Source of the DNA: an uncultured Bacteroides sp.
Lineage (GTDB): Bacteria > Bacteroidota > Bacteroidia > Bacteroidales > Bacteroidaceae
Length of the DNA stretch: 64,000 nt
Direction: 5' to 3'
NCBI RefSeq assembly: GCF_963677715.1
Contig: NZ_OY782495.1
Span: forward strand, 2,901,750-2,965,749
The position numbers and the translations under genes were made by a program. Position 1 is the stretch's first letter, and the number at the start of each line of letters is the position of its first letter. A model generated the notes under the pieces. It was not told the origin of the DNA. It made no database searches and saw only the letters and a list, made by a program, of their open reading frames with translations. Below are positions 53,249 through 63,539 of this stretch, in pieces.

Positions 53249-53320
53249 TAGACAAGTGCAGACGAAAGCTACCAGCCAGCAAAGGGTTGGTATATGGTGT
53301 GTTTTAATGACTTACCTTTG
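53249..53320 (+). promoter_or_regulatory. ICE regulon promoter e for the xis-like pair
   Basis: The box TAGACAAGTG...GACGAAAGCTACCAG is at 53249-53275. The perfect -7 box TACCTTTG lies at 53313-53320, after 37 nt. The ATG at 53361 is 86 nt after the box, as for mobC. Confidence 0.65.
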
Positions 53321-53360
53321 TTTTCCCGTAATCATAGTATTAACGAAAAAGGTAAATATT

Positions 53361-53648
53361 ATGGAGATAATAAATATAGAAGCCCGCACTTTCGAGGCTA
53401 TGATGGAACGCTTTCAGGCATTTGCCAGGAAGATAAATCTTCTGTGCGATCAAAGTGAAGGTAAGGAGATGAAAGAATGGCTGGATAGTCAGGAGGTTTG
53501 CATAATACTGGATATTAGCAAACGGAAATTGCAGTATCTGAGAAATTTTCAAAAAATTCCTTATTCAATGATTAACGGCAAAATCTATTATAAGCCGGAG
53601 GATGTTAAGAAGTATATAGAGTTAGAAAGGGGGGAATATGGAAAATAA
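53361..53648 (+). CDS. Helix-turn-helix protein, excisionase-like (first of pair)
   Basis: From the ATG at 53361 the product (95 residues) has an HTH_17-like domain: WLDSQEVCIILDISKRKLQYLRNFQKIPYSMINGKIYYKPEDVKKYI. It overlaps the next gene by 11 bp. Beside the integrase, such proteins set the direction of recombination. It lies under the shared regulon box and may itself bind such boxes. Confidence 0.75.
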   Translation: MEIINIEARTFEAMMERFQAFARKINLLCDQSEGKEMKEWLDSQEVCIILDISKRKLQYLRNFQKIPYSMINGKIYYKPEDVKKYIELERGEYGK

Positions 53649-53952
53649 GAATGCAGAAAATCAAAATAGCCTTATTACGAGAACTACTCCCCAAATCACA
53701 GCTTTTTTTGAATCTTTAGACCGGATGCTGGATAAGGTAGAGATACTTGCTAAAAAAAATAGACCTACTCTAAATGGAGAGAGGTATTTAACGGATAAGG
53801 AATTATCTGAACGCTTAAAAATCAGCAGAAGGGCTTTGCAAGAGTATCGGAACGAAGGGAAAATACCCTATTATCAAATCGGAGCGAAAGTTCTATATAA
53901 GGAATCTGATATAGAAAAAATGCTGAAAGACAGCTATCGTAAGATATTTTAA
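53638..53952 (+). CDS. Helix-turn-helix protein, excisionase-like (second of pair)
   Basis: The 104-residue product has an HTH_17 domain at about 42-90: YLTDKELSERLKISRRALQEYRNEGKIPYYQIG...LYKESDIEKML. It is a close relative of the gene at 4057 (both have RPTLNGER or NVLNGER before the HTH). Likely an Xis2d-like excision and transfer regulator. A strong bidirectional terminator follows. Confidence 0.78.
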   Translation: MENKNAENQNSLITRTTPQITAFFESLDRMLDKVEILAKKNRPTLNGERYLTDKELSERLKISRRALQEYRNEGKIPYYQIGAKVLYKESDIEKMLKDSYRKIF

Positions 53953-53954
53953 AA

Positions 53955-53988
53955 CAACAAAGGCTATCCGAAAAGATAGCCTTTGTTG
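53955..53988. terminator. Bidirectional terminator between xis-like pair and int
   Basis: CAACAAAGGCTATC pairs perfectly over 14 bp with GATAGCCTTTGTTG around CGAAAA. It separates the rightward HTH pair from the leftward integrase. Confidence 0.8.
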
Positions 53989-54003
53989 ATGTTAATCAAT
54001 TCA

Positions 54004-55227
54004 TTAAATTTCATTCATACTCATTTTAGTTTGAACCTTTTTCATGTCGGAATAGATATTGTGATTAAGCACTTTAGCATAATGTTCCGTCATTCTTGTA
54101 CTGGTATGTCCCAACATTTTAGCGACATTTGTAAGTGCAACACCATTGGCAAGCGTTACGGTCGTGGCAAAAGTATGGCGGGCTGTGTGCGTGGTAACGT
54201 CCTTGTCAATCCCGCAGAAATCGGTAATTTCTTTCAAGTACGAGTTCATTTTCTGATTGCACATAACCGGGAGAAGAATGCCTTTTGACTTACACATTCT
54301 ATGATTTTCATACCTGCGAATTATTTCCAACGGAATGTCAAGCAATGGGATGTCGCACATATTTTCTGTTTTCTCCCTCGACTTACGAATCCAGTAAGTA
54401 CCTTCGTTATCCAAAACGATATGCTCTTTTTTCAAATTGCTTACATCTATAAATGCTAACCCAGTATAACAACAGAACACAAACACGTCCCGCACTAATG
54501 CTATTCTCGGCAGGGTAAATTCTTTCGTTGTGATAATATCCAGTTCCTCTTTGGTCAGGAAAAGCGGGTTAGTTTTCGACTGTTTGAATCTCATACCTGC
54601 AAAGGGATCATTTTTCAATAATCCGGTCGCCAGAGCAAGGGTGCTGACCTTTTTAATGACTTTCATATATCTGACAAGCGTATTCTGACTTAGCCCTTTA
54701 TCAACCGTCAGATATAGTTCATATTTCCGAATAAGTTGGGAAGTAAATTCGGTAAAGGTTATATCGGATTTTCCGTACTCTTTCTCTATTACGACTTGCA
54801 AGGACTTATAACAGTTATCGTATCTGTTAATGGTGGAGTAGGCATAATCCAACCCGATACGTCGTCGGCAATCCTCGTTATGCTCTTTGAAAAATGTAAG
54901 GACGGTTTTTGTTGTTTCCTTATTAAAAAGTTTTTTCAATAAGATTTCGGGAGTAAAATACTCATCCTGCAATACCATATTCCGGTGAATTTCATACAGG
55001 CGGGTATGTAGGCTGCGGATATAATCGTTCAACTCATTAGCCTCCCGGCTCTTTCCCCGGCACATTCCTAACTTTGCATCCCAGTTTTCTTCTTTTACGC
55101 TGCGGTTAATACGGATGTCGCTGTAAACCCCGTCAATAGTTACCCTAAGTAATACAGGGCATTCTCCGTTTCTCAATTTTCGGGTCTTAATAATGTAGAC
55201 CAGAACATTCATCATTTCTTGTTTCAT
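54004..55227 (-). CDS. int: Tyrosine integrase of the ICE
   Basis: The 407-residue product has an arm-binding start (VLVYIIKTRKLRNGECPVLLRV), a SAM-like core-binding domain (about 105-205) and the catalytic domain. The motifs are HTARHTF (His347, Arg350), LGHTSTRMTEHYAKV (His374, Tyr383 as nucleophile) and a Lys in RKSREKTE. The first Arg is replaced by Ala258 (CYTGLAFIDV). Bacteroidales integrases such as IntDOT also lack this Arg. It cuts and joins the attachment site by the tRNA-Phe end. Confidence 0.93.
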   Translation of the reverse strand: MKQEMMNVLVYIIKTRKLRNGECPVLLRVTIDGVYSDIRINRSVKEENWDAKLGMCRGKSREANELNDYIRSLHTRLYEIHRNMVLQDEYFTPEILLKKLFNKETTKTVLTFFKEHNEDCRRRIGLDYAYSTINRYDNCYKSLQVVIEKEYGKSDITFTEFTSQLIRKYELYLTVDKGLSQNTLVRYMKVIKKVSTLALATGLLKNDPFAGMRFKQSKTNPLFLTKEELDIITTKEFTLPRIALVRDVFVFCCYTGLAFIDVSNLKKEHIVLDNEGTYWIRKSREKTENMCDIPLLDIPLEIIRRYENHRMCKSKGILLPVMCNQKMNSYLKEITDFCGIDKDVTTHTARHTFATTVTLANGVALTNVAKMLGHTSTRMTEHYAKVLNHNIYSDMKKVQTKMSMNEI

Positions 55228-55394
55228 AATTCCTCTTTTTTAATGGTTCAAAATTACGGAAATGAAACGAGTTTGTCGGTATGCAAAAATCAGCAGTTCA
55301 GTACATTAAATACCGTTTCGTTTGCTTTTTATGCGCCAGAAAAAAGCATATGAATGAACAAAGAGAAATGTTCTATAAACGGCCTTTTCCTACA

Positions 55395-55454
55395 CTTTTA
55401 AGGGGGGTCGCCCTTAAAAGAAAAATCCCTGAAACAGTCTATGTTTCAGGGATT
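55395..55454. other. ICE right end: inverted repeats at the attachment site
   Basis: AATCCCTGAAAC (55424-55435) and GTTTCAGGGATT (55443-55454) form a perfect 12-bp inverted repeat around seven bases. Its right arm runs into the T-arm of tRNA-Phe. This is the layout of core-type integrase sites. A second repeat, CTTTTAAGGG (55395-55404) and CCCTTAAAAG (55411-55420), followed by A-rich DNA, may be a terminator. The rest of 55228-55394 holds no gene that I see. Confidence 0.6.
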
Positions 55455-55511
55455 CGAACCAGGGACACAAGGATTTTCAGTCCTATGCTCTACCAACTGA
55501 GCTATGGCACC
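55439..55511 (-). tRNA. tRNA-Phe (GAA), 3' part replaced at the ICE junction
   Basis: Read on the minus strand: 5' acceptor GGTGCCA, D-arm TAGCTCAGTTGGTAGAGC, anticodon arm AGGACTGAAAATCCT with anticodon GAA, then CCTGGTTCGAAT. After the T-loop the sequence no longer fits: CCTGAAACATAG follows where CCAGG and TGGCACC should be. The acceptor stem cannot form. The ICE seems to have split the gene, with the true 3' end presumably at the other ICE end. Confidence 0.7.
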
Positions 55512-55570
55512 TTGAGTGATTGCGGTGCAAAGGTAATGAAAGTTTTTATATCTACAAATCGGGTGTAAAC

Positions 55571-55614
55571 AAAAAAACGCTGATAATGCCTTATCAGGCT
55601 AATTATCAGCGTTT
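55571..55614 (-). terminator. Terminator after thiL
   Basis: AAACGCTGATAAT (55575-55587) and ATTATCAGCGTTT (55602-55614) pair perfectly over 13 bp. On the minus strand a T-run follows. It ends the sppA-lpxK-punA-thiL transcript. Confidence 0.8.
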
Positions 55615-55632
55615 AAGTAACTAAAAAAAATA

Positions 55633-56673
55633 TTATTTTTTATCGTCCATCAACGGATTCCAACCTTGGGCTTTGAGTTCAAACTCTTGTCCGTCTCTTG
55701 AAATAAGGGCGCAGCCCATATCGACTTTTGTTATATGGCCGACGAGCTTGACACCTTCCATCTCGGATATTTTTTCGTGATCGGCAAGGGGGACGGTGAA
55801 TAGTAGTTCGTAGTCTTCGCCACCATTAAGGGCACAGGTGGTGAGGTTCATATTAAATTCTTCGGCCGCTACGGCAGTCTGGTAGTCAATAGGAATATGT
55901 TCTTCGTATATCCGGCAACCAACTTTGCTTTGTGTGCAGATATGTAACATTTCGGAGGAGAGGCCGTCTGAGATATCCATCATAGAAGTGGGCTTGATGC
56001 CGGCTTCTGTCAGCTTCTTAATTATGTCAGCCCGTGCTTCGGGTTTTAACTGGCGCTCCAATAGATATTCTTTTCCTGAGAAGTCCGGTTGAACTTCTTT
56101 TTCTCCTTTGAAAACGGCTTTTTCTCTTTCAAGAATTTGTAAGCCCATGTAAGCTGCTCCCAAATCTCCGCTCACACAGATAAGGTCGGTCTCCTGCGCT
56201 CCGTTGCGATATACTATGTTGTCTTTCTCGACTTCGCCTATACAGGTGATGCTGATGGCCATGCCGGTAAGCGAAGAAGTGGTGTCGCCACCTACGATAT
56301 CTACGTTATACTGTTCGCAGGCAAGGCGCAAGCCGGCGTAAAACTCATCCATATCTTCTACGCTGAAACGTTTGGAGAGAGCCAAAGATACGGTAATCTG
56401 TCTGGGCGTTCCGTTCATGGCATAGATGTCTGAGAAGTTCACAATGGCAGATTTGTATCCCAGATGTTTCAAGGGTACGTAAACAAGATCGAAGTGTACA
56501 CCTTCCATCAGCAAGTCGGTGGTGACGAGCACTTGTTTGTTTTCCGGATAGGAGAGCACAGCAGCATCGTCGCCGACGCCGTATTTGCTGGATTCGTTTT
56601 TAAGTTCGATACTTTCGGTTAGACGGCGGATGAGGCCAAACTCACCGAGGGTGGATATTTCTGTTCTTATCAT
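55633..56673 (-). CDS. thiL: Thiamine-monophosphate kinase
   Basis: The 346-residue product has the ThiL layout: GVGDDAAVL (about 31-39), TDLLMEGVHFDL, GGDTTSS and MMDISDGLSSEM. It phosphorylates thiamine monophosphate to the diphosphate cofactor in the cytosol. It lies one base after the punA stop in a chromosomal operon. Length and motifs are normal. Confidence 0.95.
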   Translation of the reverse strand: MIRTEISTLGEFGLIRRLTESIELKNESSKYGVGDDAAVLSYPENKQVLVTTDLLMEGVHFDLVYVPLKHLGYKSAIVNFSDIYAMNGTPRQITVSLALSKRFSVEDMDEFYAGLRLACEQYNVDIVGGDTTSSLTGMAISITCIGEVEKDNIVYRNGAQETDLICVSGDLGAAYMGLQILEREKAVFKGEKEVQPDFSGKEYLLERQLKPEARADIIKKLTEAGIKPTSMMDISDGLSSEMLHICTQSKVGCRIYEEHIPIDYQTAVAAEEFNMNLTTCALNGGEDYELLFTVPLADHEKISEMEGVKLVGHITKVDMGCALISRDGQEFELKAQGWNPLMDDKK

Positions 56674-57480
56674 TTAAGCACGGTTTATTAGTTCGCGCAT
56701 GATGGTGGTCATTTTGGGCTGTGCTGCATCTGCAGCTATCTGGACTTCCTCATGCGATACTTCTACAATTTTTCCTTCTACTCCAAGGTCGGTGATAACG
56801 GAAATTCCGAGCACTCTGATCTTGCAATGGTTGGCTACAATAACTTCCGGTACGGTAGACATTCCTACAGCATCGGCACCCAGAATGCGGAAGAGTTTAT
56901 ATTCTGCCGGTGTTTCAAAGGTAGGACCTTGTGTGCCGATGTAAACACCTTGTTGTACTTTGATGCCTTTTTCCTTGGCAATAATAAGAGCTTTATTGAT
57001 GAGCTCTTTAGAATAAGCTTCGCTCATGTCGGGAAACCGGTCACCGTAGAGGTTCTTTCCGCGAAGCGGATGTTCGGGGAAGTAGTTGATGTGATCGGTG
57101 ATGATCATGAGGTCACCTATCTCGAAGTTTGGATTGGTTCCGCCACTGGCATTAGATACGAATAGTGTTTTGATACCGAGTTCCTTCATTACGCGTACGG
57201 GGAAGGTTACTTCTTTCATCGAATATCCTTCGTAGTAATGAAAGCGGCCTTGCATGGCCATGATATCCTTGTTGCCCAACTTGCCGAAAATGAGTTTGCC
57301 ACTATGCCCCTCTACAGTTGAAACCGGAAAGTTGGGGATGTCTTTATACTCTATTTCATACTTTTCTGTGATTTCGTTTGCCAAACTACCAAGTCCAGTA
57401 CCTAGTATGATGGCGGTTTCAGGACTGGTATGCATCCTTTCTTTCAGGAAGAATGTTGTTTCTTTTATTTTCTCTAACAT
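56674..57480 (-). CDS. punA: Purine-nucleoside phosphorylase
   Basis: From the ATG at 57480 the product (268 residues) has ILGTGLGSLA, VEGHSGKLIFG, GRFHYYEGYSM, SNASGGTNP and GMSTVPEVIVANH. All are typical of the trimeric PNP/MTAP family. It splits inosine and guanosine with phosphate for purine salvage. Its start overlaps the lpxK end by about 60 bp. Confidence 0.95.
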   Translation of the reverse strand: MLEKIKETTFFLKERMHTSPETAIILGTGLGSLANEITEKYEIEYKDIPNFPVSTVEGHSGKLIFGKLGNKDIMAMQGRFHYYEGYSMKEVTFPVRVMKELGIKTLFVSNASGGTNPNFEIGDLMIITDHINYFPEHPLRGKNLYGDRFPDMSEAYSKELINKALIIAKEKGIKVQQGVYIGTQGPTFETPAEYKLFRILGADAVGMSTVPEVIVANHCKIRVLGISVITDLGVEGKIVEVSHEEVQIAADAAQPKMTTIMRELINRA

Positions 57481-58546
57481 AGCCAATAATGTTTTGGTTG
57501 AATATATGTTGTTGGTTTTGTAATATCTTAACTTCTATAGGCAGGGTGTAAAGATACGCTTTTAATTCATTATTCAGCGCCGGATGATGAATAAGCCTGG
57601 CTGCATCTTTCTCTGTAGTAATAATGATTTTTTTTTCTCCTTTTAAATGGTCGAAGCGTTCTTTTATCATTTGCATGTCTTTGCTGCTGAAATCGTGATG
57701 GTCGTCAAAAGTGAGTAGGTCAATGTGTGTTGTACGATTTTGCAATTCTTCCACAATGGTTGTTGGCGAGGCTATGCCCGTGAGTAATAGTACGTGTTCG
57801 TCTGTTTGCAATGAAGAAAGGTCTCTCCTTTTTTCTCCTGATTCAGGGAATAGAGGCGTTAGCTTTCCGTATTTGAAAGTGGAAAAATAGAGTTGCTGGT
57901 AAGGATAGAGGTTGAGTTGTTTGCTTATTATATTGAAATCAATAGGCTTAATATCAGCCGGGCATTTAGTGACAATAACCATCTGTGCGCGATTCTTCCC
58001 GCTAACGGATTCTCGTAATCGTCCGGCCGGTAAAAGTTGATCTTCGCAAAACAAACGATGATAGTCTGTAAGAAGTATATTAATTCCCGCTTTTACGTAG
58101 CGATGCTGAAAAGCATCGTCCAGCAATATAATATCTATTCTAGAATCGCTTAACTTGCCTAATTGCTCAATGCCGTGGCAACGATTCTCGTCTACTGCAA
58201 CACGAATATTCGGAAACTTGGTTTTAATTTGGTAGGGTTCATCTCCGATGGTGTGGGCTATACTGTCTGCGGATGCAAGCCGATATCCACGTGTGTGTCT
58301 TTTATATCCACGGCTGAGAACGGCAATATGAAATTCCGATTGAAGTAATTTTATCAGGTATTCGGTATGTGGAGTTTTGCCGGTTCCACCTACAGAAAGG
58401 TTACCGATGCAGATGGTGGGAATGTCGAAACTCTTTGACCGGAGGAGTCCCCAGTCAAAGAGTCTATTTCTTATGCTTATTGCCACCCCATAGATCAGGG
58501 AGACAGGGCATAACCATTTATTTATTCTGATTCGGGATTCCTCCAT
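57419..58546 (-). CDS. lpxK: Tetraacyldisaccharide 4'-kinase
   Basis: The 375-residue product has the P-loop CIGNLSVGGTGKTPHTEYLI, then AVLSRGYKRHTRGY and LLDDAFQHRYVKAGINILL. These are the LpxK marks. It phosphorylates the lipid A precursor at the inner membrane. The last 60 bp overlap punA in another frame, which is common in this group. Confidence 0.95.
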   Translation of the reverse strand: MEESRIRINKWLCPVSLIYGVAISIRNRLFDWGLLRSKSFDIPTICIGNLSVGGTGKTPHTEYLIKLLQSEFHIAVLSRGYKRHTRGYRLASADSIAHTIGDEPYQIKTKFPNIRVAVDENRCHGIEQLGKLSDSRIDIILLDDAFQHRYVKAGINILLTDYHRLFCEDQLLPAGRLRESVSGKNRAQMVIVTKCPADIKPIDFNIISKQLNLYPYQQLYFSTFKYGKLTPLFPESGEKRRDLSSLQTDEHVLLLTGIASPTTIVEELQNRTTHIDLLTFDDHHDFSSKDMQMIKERFDHLKGEKKIIITTEKDAARLIHHPALNNELKAYLYTLPIEVKILQNQQHIFNQNIIGYVRENKRNNILPERKDAYQS

Positions 58547-58556
58547 CCAAATGGTT

Positions 58557-60323
58557 TTATTTGATGTTTAATTCGAAAGGAACGCGTGCTTGCAGGAAGT
58601 CGGTTCCTTTGAGATTCTTTAATAGTCCGAACTCTTTGTAATAATCTCCTAATTGGCTCTTAAGCAAGCGGGATTCGATGTAGTTTGTCGGTTTGGTTTC
58701 GAGCAATGAGGAGAGAAAATCTTTCTTATCAGGGTAACTTATTACGGTGTAGCCATCTACTTTGGCTTTCTTTATAGCAATGTCTATTGCTTTATCAATG
58801 CCACCCAATATATCTACTAAGCCAATCTCTTTAGCTGTTGCACCTGTCCACACACGGCCTTCGGCTATTTTCTCCATTTCGGTTTTGTTCATCTTACGTC
58901 CATCGGCACAACGGGTAAGGAAAAGGTCGTAACCTTGATTGATCCTCATCTGCATCAGGGCTTTTTCATCAGTGTTCATTCCTCGCATAGCGTTGCCGAA
59001 GTCGGCAAATTTATTGGTTTTTACAACATCAAAGGTTAATCCTACTTTGTCGGCAAGCCCTTTAGCATTGGGCATCATACCGAATATACCAATTGAACCG
59101 GTAAGGGTAGTGGGCTCTGCCACGATAGTATCGGCTGCACATGAAATATAGTAACCGCCGGAAGCCGCATAGTCTCCCATAGATACAATGACGGGCTTTT
59201 CTTTCTTCAATTCACAAACAGCCTGCCATATTTGTTCCGAACCAAAAGCGCTACCACCGGGTGAATTAACACGAAGAACAACGGCTTTTACGTCTTTGTC
59301 TTCTTTCAGTTTACGTAGATCTTTAATAACGTCTTCGGAATAAATGCCGCTTTCGTCCGTATTACTTTTGGTTCCATCTATTTCTCCGAAAGCATAATAT
59401 ACAGCGATAATATTTCCACTCTTGTCTTTAGGAGTATTCTTCTTAACGTTAATCATATCGTCTAACCCTAATGTGGCAAGATGGTCGTCCTTGTTTATCT
59501 TTGCGAGTTTTTTAATATAGTTACGCACATCGTTCTTATATATAAGTGTATCTGCCAGTCCGCACTTCACACTTTCTTCCGCCGGATAAAACATTAACAT
59601 ACGATCGGCATAGGCATTCAGGGAGTCGGCCTTGATTTTACGTGATGCCGATACGTCATTTACTATTTGCTTCCAGATAGAAGTTACGTATGCGGTTACC
59701 TGTTCGCGGTTGGCGGGGCTCATTTCGGTCGCAGAGAATGTTTCTACGGCAGATTTGTATGTACCTACTCTGAATACCTGCATTTCTACGCCTATTTTGT
59801 TTAATAGTTCCTTGAAGAAAATCGGCTGTGAAGCAAGACCTTTCCATTCGATCACCCCTTTTGGGTTAAGTAACACTTTATCAGCTATGCTGGAGAGGTA
59901 ATATAAACCTTGTGTGTAGTTATCGCTGTAGGCAACAATAAACTTCCCGCTTGTTTTGAAATCCTTAAGTGCGTTGCGTATTTCTTGCAGAGAAGCTAAA
60001 GGAGCATTTAATGTAGTAGCCTGAATATAGATCCCTTTAATATTTTCATTCTCTTTTGCTTTTTTGATTGAGGCTATAATATCATCTAAACCATAAGTAG
60101 GGAAATCTTTATTAATCAATTCCTGTAGAAAATTGTCGGAAGTTCGTTCAGTAAGTTCCCCGTTTAGATCAAGCATCATAACGGAGTTCTTCTTTACTAC
60201 TGTTTCTGAATCGGATGTCGACACCATACTAAATATGACGACTATGCCGATAACAAACATAACGATACTAGTCAGGATAATCCCTGTTATCGTAGCAAGT
60301 GTGAATTTTAAAAAATCTTTCAT
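58557..60323 (-). CDS. sppA: Signal peptide peptidase SppA (67K type)
   Basis: From the ATG at 60323 (MKDFLKFTLATITGI) the product has 588 residues with one N-terminal membrane helix. The catalytic Lys lies in FRVGTYKSAVETF and the catalytic Ser in GDYAASGGYYISCAAD. Both tandem ClpP-like halves are present. It degrades cleaved signal peptides in the membrane. It is first in the operon sppA-lpxK-punA-thiL. Confidence 0.95.
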   Translation of the reverse strand: MKDFLKFTLATITGIILTSIVMFVIGIVVIFSMVSTSDSETVVKKNSVMMLDLNGELTERTSDNFLQELINKDFPTYGLDDIIASIKKAKENENIKGIYIQATTLNAPLASLQEIRNALKDFKTSGKFIVAYSDNYTQGLYYLSSIADKVLLNPKGVIEWKGLASQPIFFKELLNKIGVEMQVFRVGTYKSAVETFSATEMSPANREQVTAYVTSIWKQIVNDVSASRKIKADSLNAYADRMLMFYPAEESVKCGLADTLIYKNDVRNYIKKLAKINKDDHLATLGLDDMINVKKNTPKDKSGNIIAVYYAFGEIDGTKSNTDESGIYSEDVIKDLRKLKEDKDVKAVVLRVNSPGGSAFGSEQIWQAVCELKKEKPVIVSMGDYAASGGYYISCAADTIVAEPTTLTGSIGIFGMMPNAKGLADKVGLTFDVVKTNKFADFGNAMRGMNTDEKALMQMRINQGYDLFLTRCADGRKMNKTEMEKIAEGRVWTGATAKEIGLVDILGGIDKAIDIAIKKAKVDGYTVISYPDKKDFLSSLLETKPTNYIESRLLKSQLGDYYKEFGLLKNLKGTDFLQARVPFELNIK

Positions 60324-60497
60324 TGTATTTAATCTGATTAGTATGTTAGCCAGTGTTAAGACTAACAAAGATAAATAATAGAGTTGATATTCACCTTATA
60401 TGTCGGGCAATTTATTGTTTTGTCACATCTTTCTTGGCTTTTTGTTTTGCTATCTCTATTTGATTTTGTTTTAAATTCGTTTTCTTATTATAAATAT

Positions 60498-60577
60498 ATC
60501 CCCATGTTATATCTATAAACATCCGGATGTTATACTATATAACATGGGGATGTATAATCTAATAACATCCGGATGTT
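60498..60577. repeat. Nested palindromes upstream of sppA
   Basis: ATCCCCATGTTATA (60498-60511) is matched by its reverse complement at 60538-60551. Between them lies the 14-bp palindrome AACATCCGGATGTT (60518-60531), which recurs at 60564-60577. The whole can fold as a cruciform or be a double operator. It lies between sppA (leftward) and the rRNA operon. Confidence 0.65.
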
Positions 60578-60589
60578 TTCAGCATAAAA

Positions 60590-60840
60590 AAGAAAGAAAT
60601 CCGGAATAACAAAGCGCCTTCAAGCAAGAAAAGCCTCCTTTCCCCAAAGCTTCCTCCTTTTTCTTTTCTGCTAATTCCTCTTTCTCCAAAGGATTTCCCC
60701 CTTCTTTGCTGCCCGTTGCCCTCTTTCCCGAATCTTTTCTTTTGCTTTTTTATCCGATTTCCCCTTTTCTGCTTTTTTCTCTCCCCCTGCCTAAGCCCCT
60801 CGTCCCTTTTGGGCAAAGCCCTGCATTCCCCCTCCTGTTA
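60590..60840. other. Pyrimidine-rich tract of about 250 bp
   Basis: The plus strand is almost only C and T, with loose repeats of CTTTCTCCAAAGG and CCTCCTTT-like words. A minus-strand reading over it is pure Lys/Arg/Gly/Glu and is not credible as a protein. It fills much of the 1.2 kb gap between sppA and the rRNA promoters. Confidence 0.5.
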
Positions 60841-60976
60841 TATATATAATGTGTACTTCCCCTCCCGTCCCGGCTTTTCGCATTGCCTTTAAAAAAAAGT
60901 TTCCTTTCCTGAGATGTTCACTTTCAGGGTTTTACCCTTTCCCGAGTCTTTTTCTTTAAAATAAAAGGCCTCTAAG

Positions 60977-61272
60977 TTTGGATGGTATGGCAATAAGTTC
61001 TACTTTTGCACCCGCTTTGCAAGAGACGCAAAGTGTTTTGATTGACATGTTGACAGAAGCGGCCGGTGTCCGGCGACAAGAGATTCGAGCGCCTTGAAAA
61101 AAATATCTTTCAAATGATTTGGAAGTAAAGTTTTAAAGTTCTTATCTTTGCAGTTCACCCGCAAAAAAAGGTTTGTTTTACAGAGGTGCTTTTCCCACGG
61201 GAAGTCACGGAAAATAAAACTAAAAAAACTTCCGATAATGTTTGGTAGTTAGTGATAAAGCCTTTACCTTTG
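60977..61272 (+). promoter_or_regulatory. Three tandem rRNA promoters
   Basis: Each has a TTTG -33 element and a TAnnTTTG -7 box 20-21 bp apart: TTTG 60977-60980 with TACTTTTG 61001-61008; TTTG 61118-61121 with TATCTTTG 61143-61150; TTTG 61241-61244 with TACCTTTG 61265-61272. All match the Bacteroides consensus. They drive the rRNA operon starting at about 61512. Confidence 0.75.
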
Positions 61273-61511
61273 CACCCGCTTTTAAAACGAAAGCCAAAAA
61301 AAAAGAAGCGTTCTTTGACAGAATTACATAAACAATACAAGTAGTACAAGAGCAAGACCAGCGATGGTCTTGGGTAAAATTTAGAACCGTCAATGATCCG
61401 TATTATATGGATGATAGATAATAAATTTACGATATCCTGAACAGAGCTAAGACTTGTTGTTTTTCATTATTCCTTGGGGAAAGATGAGATTTCAGCATCA
61501 ACAATACAATT

Positions 61512-63030
<1,519 letters not shown>

Positions 63031-63196
63031 CTGGAGTGATGTCGTAAAAGGTTTTAAAGGTCGCTTAGTGTCATTGATAGTGACATTCTCAATCGTACTG
63101 CTTGTACTTGTTTATTTAATATATAGATTAAATAAGAGATAAACAAGAGAAAAAGAAGAAGCCGAGCCGAAAGGCAAGGGTTTGAACACAGTCCAC

Positions 63197-63270
63197 AGTC
63201 CTATAGCTCAGTTGGTTAGAGCGCTACACTGATAATGTAGAGGTCGGCAGTTCAACTCTGCCTGGGACTA
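63197..63270 (+). tRNA. tRNA-Ile (GAT)
   Basis: Acceptor AGTCCTA pairs with TGGGACT. The anticodon loop reads CTGATAA with anticodon GAT, and T-arm GGCAG/CTGCC pairs. It lies in the 16S-23S spacer. Confidence 0.95.
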
Positions 63271-63285
63271 CGAATCTCTTGATTC

Positions 63286-63359
63286 GGGGGATTAGCTCAG
63301 CTGGCTAGAGCATCTGCCTTGCACGCAGAGGGTCAACGGTTCGAATCCGTTATTCTCCA
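63286..63359 (+). tRNA. tRNA-Ala (TGC)
   Basis: Acceptor GGGGGAT pairs with ATTCTCC. The anticodon loop reads CTTGCAC with anticodon TGC. It follows tRNA-Ile after 15 bp in the rRNA spacer. Confidence 0.95.
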
Positions 63360-63539
63360 CTTTTATTTCCTTCGGCTGATTGGTGGTCTTGCGATCACAG
63401 ATCTTAACGCCGGAAGGATACGACGATCTTTGACATGATGTACAACAACAAAAAGTAAATTTTAGTAAAAGCTAAAAGTATATGTCATCCATACGTTTTT
63501 GATGGCGGTTCATTCCGTTGTCAAGATCCGTGTTTGATG

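Noticed and set aside
60498-60577. Repeats considered as a small CRISPR array
   Set aside because: Only two copies of a palindrome, no regular spacers and no cas genes in the window.
60559-60816. Minus-strand open reading of 85 codons rich in Lys, Arg, Gly and Glu
   Set aside because: It is only the complement of a pyrimidine tract; composition explains it and no ribosome site or homologous motif is seen.
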